A stretch of DNA of 64,000 nucleotides, taken from positions 186,001-250,000 of the forward strand of contig JBNKWP010000001.1 of NCBI GenBank assembly GCA_050299835.1, given 5' to 3'. Within the stretch, counting starts at the first letter, position 1. Each line of letters starts with the position of its first letter. The stretch comes from JAJDOD01 sp050299835 (lineage in GTDB: Bacteria; Pseudomonadota; Alphaproteobacteria; Rhodobacterales; Rhodobacteraceae). The notes beneath the pieces were generated by a model that had not been told where the DNA came from, did no database searches, and was given only the letters and a program-made list of their open reading frames with translations. A program made the translations under genes and the position numbers. This document shows, one piece after another, positions 59,140 through 64,000 of the stretch.

Positions 59140-60236
59140 CGCACCTTAAGGAATTAACCCTTTCGCATCTGCGGTCGCACCGACGCACGTCGCTTTCATT
59201 TGACGGGCGACCAGTGGCGATCTTCGGGCCGAATGGTGCGGGAAAAACCAATATCCTTGAAGCGGTTTCCCTGTTGTCGCCCGGTCGCGGTTTGCGGCGT
59301 GCCGGGGCGGAGGAACTGATCCGCAGGCCGGAGGCACTGGGATGGAAGGTCTCCGCCATTCTGGCGTCCGGCGGACGAATGCACGAAGTCGAAACCGAGG
59401 CGCAGCCGGATCAGCCGCGCAGCGTCAGGATCGATGGTAAGTCCACGCCGCAGATTGCGCTCAGCCAGATCGCAAGAATCGTCTGGCTGATCCCGGCGAT
59501 GGATCGGCTCTGGATCGAAGGCGCGGACGGGCGGCGACGATTCCTCGACCGCATCGCGATGAGCTTCGTCCCCTCCCATGCGCAGGCGGTCCTGACTTAC
59601 GAGAAAGCGATGCGGGAACGGAACCGGCTGCTGAAAGACATGGTGCGCGACGATCACTGGTATGTCGCCATCGAGAAGCAAATGGCGGCAAGCGCGGTGG
59701 AGATCACAGCCACGCGCGAGGCGACGCTGGCCCGGCTGCGGGCGGCGCAGCGCGATGCGCAAACCGCCTTTCCCGCCGCCGATCTCGATCTCTTGCACCC
59801 CGACCGGGACCTGCCAGGCGACGAGGCCGCGCTTGCCGAAGCCCTGGCTGCATCCCGCCCGACCGATCTCAGGGCCGGACGCACTTTGATCGGGCCGCAT
59901 CGTGTCGATCTGTCAGCAGTCTATTCGGAAAAGGGTGTCCCGGCAGCACAGTGTTCGACAGGGGAGCAGAAGGCGTTGCTGATCTCGCTCATCCTGACCA
60001 ATGCGCGCGCCCTGAAGGAAGATACCGGGCAACCGCCCCTGATCCTGCTCGATGAGGTATCGGCCCATCTGGATTCGGATCGCAGGGCCGCGCTCTACGA
60101 CGAGATCTGCGCACTCGATGCGCAGGCATGGATGACCGGGACGGGGGCGGAGCTGTTCGAAGAACTCGGAGATCGGGCGCAGAAAGTTGAAGTCGTGGAA
60201 GAATCGGGCCAAAGTCACGCGACGGAACGAAAGTAG
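59136..60236 (+). CDS. recF: DNA replication and repair protein RecF
   Basis: A 366-residue SMC-like ATPase of gap repair. Walker A is FGPNGAGKTNILEAVSLLSP, the signature STGEQKALLISLIL, and Walker B LILLDEVSAHLDSDRR. It starts at GTG 59136, overlapping the dnaN stop. The C-terminus after about 345 is hydrophilic and variable. gyrB, often next, is not here. Confidence 0.95.
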   Translation: MTHLKELTLSHLRSHRRTSLSFDGRPVAIFGPNGAGKTNILEAVSLLSPGRGLRRAGAEELIRRPEALGWKVSAILASGGRMHEVETEAQPDQPRSVRIDGKSTPQIALSQIARIVWLIPAMDRLWIEGADGRRRFLDRIAMSFVPSHAQAVLTYEKAMRERNRLLKDMVRDDHWYVAIEKQMAASAVEITATREATLARLRAAQRDAQTAFPAADLDLLHPDRDLPGDEAALAEALAASRPTDLRAGRTLIGPHRVDLSAVYSEKGVPAAQCSTGEQKALLISLILTNARALKEDTGQPPLILLDEVSAHLDSDRRAALYDEICALDAQAWMTGTGAELFEELGDRAQKVEVVEESGQSHATERK

Positions 60237-60252
60237 AACATCGGAGAGAAAG

Positions 60253-60687
60253 ATGACCCCGCAACGCGTCAGCCTGATTACCCTTGGTGTCACCGATATG
60301 GACCGGTCCCGCGCGTTTTATGCAGCCCTCGGCTGGCAACCCGTTCCCTCGCCGCCGGAGGTCACATTCTACCAGATGGACGGCATGATACTCGGTCTGT
60401 TCGGGTTGGAACCGCTCGCCGCTGATCAGGGCCGGCCCGGTGCCGAACTTGGCTTCGGAGCCGTCACGCTGGCCCAGAACTTCCCGGATCGGGAAGGGGT
60501 CGATGCCGCCCATGCTGCGGCTGTGGAGGCCGGGGCAAAGACCCTGAAAGCGCCGGAGGAAGTCTTCTGGGGCGGGTATTCGGGATATTACTCCGACCCG
60601 GACGGGCATGTCTGGGAAGTTGCGCATAATCCGTTCTGGGACCTCGACGCCGACGGTCGCGTCACCATTCCACCAGGCTCAGAATGA
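60253..60687 (+). CDS. VOC-family (glyoxalase/bleomycin-resistance-like) protein
   Basis: A 144-residue protein of the vicinal-oxygen-chelate fold: VSLITLGVTDMDRSRAFYAALGW and the C-terminal GYSGYYSDPDGHVWEVAHNPFW. The metal-binding His and Glu pattern is partly present; the substrate is unknown. The ATG at 60253 has GGAGAGAA ahead of it. It overlaps the LysE-family gene by four bases. Confidence 0.85.
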   Translation: MTPQRVSLITLGVTDMDRSRAFYAALGWQPVPSPPEVTFYQMDGMILGLFGLEPLAADQGRPGAELGFGAVTLAQNFPDREGVDAAHAAAVEAGAKTLKAPEEVFWGGYSGYYSDPDGHVWEVAHNPFWDLDADGRVTIPPGSE

Positions 60688-61304
60688 CAATCACGCTTGC
60701 TGACGCGGCACTCTACGCAGCCGCGCTTTTCATCCTGTTCCTGACGCCTGGTCCCGTCTGGGTCGCTCTGATCGCCCGCGGCATGTCAGGCGGGTTCCAC
60801 GCGGCCTGGCCTCTGGCCTTCGGAGTCGTCGTGGGCGACATCCTCTGGCCTCTGATCGCAGTGCTGGGCGTAAGCTGGATCGTGTCGGTCTTCGCCGATT
60901 TCATGCTCGTCCTACGATGGGTCGCCTCCGTCACGTTTCTTGTCATGGGTTGGCTCGTCATCAAGCACCGGGATCGGACCATCGCCTCGGACAGCAGACT
61001 CACCCGGCCGGGGATGTGGGCGGGGTTCCTGGCCGGGCTGATGGTGATCCTCGGCAACCCCAAGGCCATCCTGTTCTACATGGGCGTGCTGCCCGGCTTC
61101 TTCGATCTTCAGATGCTGACCTGGAGCGATATCGCCGTGATCTGTTTCCTGTCGATGATCGTGCCACTCATCGGCAACCTGATCCTTTCCGTCTTCATCG
61201 ACCGCGCCCGACGGCTGGTGCGCTCGCCAACCGCATTGTCGCGCACCAATTTCGCGGCTGGTGTGTTATTGATCGGTGTCGGGCTGGTCATTCCCTTCAC
61301 CTGA
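60684..61304 (+). CDS. LysE/RhtB-family amino-acid exporter
   Basis: A 206-residue inner-membrane protein with about six helices. ALFILFLTPGPVWVALIARGMSGG and later LGNPKAILFYMGVLPGF are the LysE-family hallmarks. It should export an amino acid or derivative. It overlaps the VOC gene, and ends 55 bases before glcD. Confidence 0.9.
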   Translation: MTITLADAALYAAALFILFLTPGPVWVALIARGMSGGFHAAWPLAFGVVVGDILWPLIAVLGVSWIVSVFADFMLVLRWVASVTFLVMGWLVIKHRDRTIASDSRLTRPGMWAGFLAGLMVILGNPKAILFYMGVLPGFFDLQMLTWSDIAVICFLSMIVPLIGNLILSVFIDRARRLVRSPTALSRTNFAAGVLLIGVGLVIPFT

Positions 61305-61321
61305 GGGTTGTTCAGGCCCGA

Positions 61322-61346
61322 AATTGGTTATACAAAATTACCAATT
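61322..61346 (+). promoter_or_regulatory. Candidate GntR (FCD-type) operator upstream of glcD
   Basis: TGGTTATACAA (61325-61335) matches the FCD-subfamily GntR consensus TNGTNNNACNA. It lies inside a wider inverted repeat, AATTGGT (61322-61328) with ACCAATT (61340-61346). Glycolate operons are commonly controlled by such a regulator (GlcC). No glcC gene is in the window. Confidence 0.5.
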
Positions 61347-61359
61347 CGGAGAAATGACA

Positions 61360-62808
61360 ATGGAAATGCCGCTGCCCGCGCAGGAGATCCTGGCGAAAAA
61401 GGCTCGAATTGTCTCGCGGCTGCGTGACATCTTGCCGATGGACGCGGTGATCTCCGACGCGGCGGAAACGCGCGCCTATGAATGCGATGGACTGACCGCC
61501 TATACCTGTCCGCCGCTTTGCGTTGTCCTGCCGTCCTCGACCGAAGAGGTGTCCAGTGTTCTGAAGCTCTGCCATGCGGAGGGCGTGCCCGTGGTTCCGC
61601 GCGGGGCGGGAACCTCGCTCGCGGGCGGGGCACTGCCGACGGCGGATGCCGTGGTGCTGGGTGTGGCGCGGATGAACGACGTCCTCGAAGTGAACTACGA
61701 CGACCGGCTGATCCGTGTGCAGACCGGGCGGACAAACCTTTCGGTCACTGGTGCCATCGAGGATGACGGATTCTTCTATGCGCCCGACCCGTCATCGCAG
61801 CTCGCCTGCGCAATCGCGGGAAACATCGCGATGAATTCCGGCGGCGCGCATTGTCTGAAATACGGGGTGACAACGAACAACCTGCTGGGCGTGACCCTGG
61901 TCATGATGGACGGCACGGTCGTGGAGATCGGCGGCGGTCACATGGACGCGGGCGGTTATGACTGGCTGGGCCTGATCTGCGGCTCGGAGGGGCAACTGGG
62001 TGTTGTGACCGAAGCCACCCTGCGCATCCTGCCGAAACCGGAAGGCGCGCGGCCGGTACTGATCGGCTATCGCTCCGCCGAAACTGCCGGGGCCTGCGTG
62101 TCCGACATCATCAAGGCGGGCGTCTTGCCGGTGGCGATCGAATACATGGACAAGCGGGTCATCGAGGTGGTCGAGGATTATGCGAAGGCCGGGTACCCGG
62201 AATGCGAAGCCTTGCTGATCGTGGAAGTCGAAGGCTCGCCGGAGGAGATCGACGAACAGCTTGGCGTCATCAAGCAGATCGCACGGAAGCATGATCCGGT
62301 CGAATTGCGGGAAGCCGGGGATGCAGAGGAGGCGGCGCGGATCTGGCTCGGTCGGAAGAGCGCCTTCGGTGCGGTCGGTCAGATCAACGATTACATGTGC
62401 CTCGACGGCACCATCCCGGTTTCGCAATTGCCCCTCGTTCTGCGGCGGATCGAGGAACTGTCCGCCGAATACGGGCTGGATGTGGGCAATGTGTTCCATG
62501 CAGGCGACGGGAACATGCACCCGTTGATCCTGTTCGACGCCAACAAGCCGGGAGACCTGGAGACCTGCGAAGCGCTGGGCGCCGAGATCCTGAAGCTCTG
62601 TGTCGAGGTCGGAGGGTGCCTGACCGGCGAGCATGGCGTGGGGATCGAGAAGCGAGACCTGATGAATGTACAGTTCACGCCGGAGGACATGGAAGCCCAA
62701 ATGGCCGTGAAGGACGTGTTCGATCCGGCCTGGCTTCTGAACCCGGCAAAGGTGTTTCCTCTCGCCGCGAGCGAAACCCGCAGGCAGCGCCCGGCGGATG
62801 CGGCGTGA
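61360..62808 (+). CDS. glcD: Glycolate oxidase subunit GlcD (FAD-binding)
   Basis: A 482-residue FAD-linked oxidase subunit that oxidises glycolate to glyoxylate with GlcE and GlcF at the membrane. The FAD-binding motif PRGAGTSLAGGALPTADAVV is followed by NIAMNSGGAHCLKYGVTTNNLLG and the C-terminal VFHAGDGNMHPLILFD and LTGEHGVGIEK. The ATG at 61360 lies seven bases after GGAGA; an in-frame ATG at 61354 is too close to that site. A GntR-type operator lies just upstream. Confidence 0.93.
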   Translation: MEMPLPAQEILAKKARIVSRLRDILPMDAVISDAAETRAYECDGLTAYTCPPLCVVLPSSTEEVSSVLKLCHAEGVPVVPRGAGTSLAGGALPTADAVVLGVARMNDVLEVNYDDRLIRVQTGRTNLSVTGAIEDDGFFYAPDPSSQLACAIAGNIAMNSGGAHCLKYGVTTNNLLGVTLVMMDGTVVEIGGGHMDAGGYDWLGLICGSEGQLGVVTEATLRILPKPEGARPVLIGYRSAETAGACVSDIIKAGVLPVAIEYMDKRVIEVVEDYAKAGYPECEALLIVEVEGSPEEIDEQLGVIKQIARKHDPVELREAGDAEEAARIWLGRKSAFGAVGQINDYMCLDGTIPVSQLPLVLRRIEELSAEYGLDVGNVFHAGDGNMHPLILFDANKPGDLETCEALGAEILKLCVEVGGCLTGEHGVGIEKRDLMNVQFTPEDMEAQMAVKDVFDPAWLLNPAKVFPLAASETRRQRPADAA

Positions 62809-62838
62809 TTTGCGTATTTGGGACAAGATGAAGACGAC

Positions 62839-63972
62839 ATGCTGACACCGCGGGATGAGGCTGAACTGGCCGAGGCGATTTCCGGGGCAACCGGACCTTT
62901 GGCGATCCGAGGTGGCGGCACGCGGGGGATCTCGGTGGAAGGCGAGGCTCTGTCAACGGCGGGACTGACCGGGATCACACTTTACGAACCGGGCGCTCTG
63001 ACCATCGTCGCGAATGCGGGCACGCCTGTGGCCGAGATCGAGGCCGCGCTCGCGGCGGAAAATCAGATGCTGGCTTTCGAGCCGATGGATCACCGCCCGC
63101 TAATGGGCACGACGGGCGAGCCGACCATCGGCGGCGTGGTCGCCACCAACACCTCCGGACCGCGCCGGGTTCAGGCGGGGGCCTGCCGCGACTTTCTGCT
63201 GGGCGTTCGTTTCGTCGATGGCAGCGGGACCGTCATCAAGAACGGCGGACGGGTCATGAAGAACGTCACCGGCTACGATCTGACGAAACTGATGTGCGGT
63301 GCGCATGGGACGCTTGGTGTCCTGAGCGAGGTGAGCCTCAAGGTTTTGCCAAGGCACGAGGCGACCGCAACACTCGCGTATTCGGGTCTCGACTGGACGG
63401 AAACCGCCGCGGCCTTTTCCGCCGCCATGTCGTCGCCCTACGAGGTCACGGGTGCCGCGCGCCTGCCGAAAGGCGCGGATTTCGCGGATCGCGGCGCGGT
63501 GCTGTTTCGGGTCAGCGGTTTCAGGGATTCAGTCGCCTACCGCACGAAGCAACTCGTACAGCGGCTGAGTTTGGACTTTGGGGAGCCCGAGGAAATCGAG
63601 ACCGATTACGACAGGAACGTCGAAATCTGGCAGTCGGTACGGGACGTCGGGCCGTTCGCCGACGACCCGAGGGATATCTGGCGCATTTCCCTGAAGCCAA
63701 CGGAATGTCCGCGTCTCGCCTCGCTCGGCACAATCGACGACGTCGTTCTGGACTGGGCCGGCGGACGCGCGTGGGCGGCGGTCGCACCCGGCACGGATGT
63801 CCGCGCCAGACTCGGAAACTTCGACGGTCACGCAACGCTAGTGCGGGGCGAGACCATATCCGAAAGGTTCCACCCGGAAGCCGCAGTGCTCGCCAGGATG
63901 GCGCGCGGACTTCGAAACAGGTACGATCCGAGAAGCATTCTCAACAACGGCTTGATGGAGGCCAATCCATGA
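62839..63972 (+). CDS. glcE: Glycolate oxidase subunit GlcE
   Basis: A 377-residue FAD-binding partner of GlcD. IRGGGTRGISVEGEALSTAGLTGI and then IGGVVATNTSGPRRVQAGACRDFLLGVRFVDG in pieces are typical, with KNGGRVMKNVTGYDLTKLMCGAHGTLGVL further on. The C-terminus FHPEAAVLARMARGLRNRYDPRSILNNG fits. The ATG at 62839 follows glcD by 30 bases with only a weak ribosome site. It overlaps the next start by four bases. Confidence 0.92.
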   Translation: MLTPRDEAELAEAISGATGPLAIRGGGTRGISVEGEALSTAGLTGITLYEPGALTIVANAGTPVAEIEAALAAENQMLAFEPMDHRPLMGTTGEPTIGGVVATNTSGPRRVQAGACRDFLLGVRFVDGSGTVIKNGGRVMKNVTGYDLTKLMCGAHGTLGVLSEVSLKVLPRHEATATLAYSGLDWTETAAAFSAAMSSPYEVTGAARLPKGADFADRGAVLFRVSGFRDSVAYRTKQLVQRLSLDFGEPEEIETDYDRNVEIWQSVRDVGPFADDPRDIWRISLKPTECPRLASLGTIDDVVLDWAGGRAWAAVAPGTDVRARLGNFDGHATLVRGETISERFHPEAAVLARMARGLRNRYDPRSILNNGLMEANP

Positions 63973-64000
63973 CCTTCGCTCTTGGTGGCTGTGCTTGCAA
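63969..64000 (+). CDS. Start of a gene overlapping glcE, cut by window edge
   Basis: Only ten codons, MTFALGGCAC, are visible; the ATG overlaps the glcE stop in ATGA, so the gene belongs to the operon. The residues do not look like the usual GlcF N-terminus, which is an Fe-S protein, so this may be a small extra gene before glcF. It cannot be identified. Confidence 0.45.
   Translation, partial: MTFALGGCAC

Noticed and set aside
1..64000. CRISPR arrays, tRNA/rRNA genes, insertion sequences, prophage or attachment sites
   Set aside because: No regularly spaced repeats, tRNA cloverleaf, transposase or integrase reading was found on either strand.

Overview
The window is high-GC, gene-dense chromosomal DNA from an alphaproteobacterium, most likely of the order Rhodobacterales (Roseobacter/Rhodobacter group). 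The evidence is the flagellar gene order with flbT, flaF, a DUF1217-type gene and single-domain FlgJ; candidate CtrA boxes ahead of flagellar operons; the mutM - enoyl-CoA hydratase - rpsT - dnaA order; a ubiE-ubiB pair; and many ATGA/GTGA start-stop overlaps. No species name can be given from sequence alone, and no insertion sequence, prophage, CRISPR array, tRNA or rRNA gene was seen.

Region by region. 1-5.9 kb: argG (cut by the window edge), a histidine phosphotransfer protein divergent from a REC-PP2C phosphatase regulator, a NUDIX hydrolase, then hslO - NUDIX (CoA pyrophosphatase type) - cca. 5.9-9.8 kb: two ABC half-transporter genes preceded by an 11-codon leader ORF and mutually exclusive RNA hairpins that look like an attenuator. 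9.8-14.5 kb: one very large secreted RTX/PA14/LamG protein with an internal duplication. 14.9-18.6 kb: an AhpD-like protein, a PA2778/PA2779-type peptidase and membrane protein pair, and an IlvD/Edd-family dehydratase.

18.7-50.6 kb: an almost complete flagellar locus in several operons. motB-flgE-flgK-flgL-flgI (+); fliF-fliH-fliN-fliP (-); fliL - coiled-coil protein - motE-like - motA - 743-residue unknown - lytic transglycosylase - flhA-fliR-flhB - fliJ-like (+); flgB-flgC-fliE-fliQ-flgF-flgG-flgA-flgH and a second fliL-like gene (-); fliI (+); flagellin-flaF-flbT-DUF1217 (-); flgN-like and flgJ-like (-); fliK-flgD (+). Together these encode the rods, hook, rings, export gate and ATPase, stators and filament. 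fliG, fliM, fliD, fliS and the master regulators are not in the window.

50.6-64 kb: housekeeping genes. ubiE-ubiB (ubiquinone synthesis), mutM (base-excision repair), an enoyl-CoA hydratase, rpsT with a strong terminator, a rhodanese, dnaA, a TauE/SafE exporter, dnaN-recF, a VOC protein, a LysE-family exporter, and the start of a glycolate oxidase operon (glcD-glcE) with a GntR/FCD-type operator upstream. The most unusual points are the putative attenuator ahead of the ABC exporter, the unrecognised 743-residue protein inside the motility operon, and the duplicated RTX/LamG protein.
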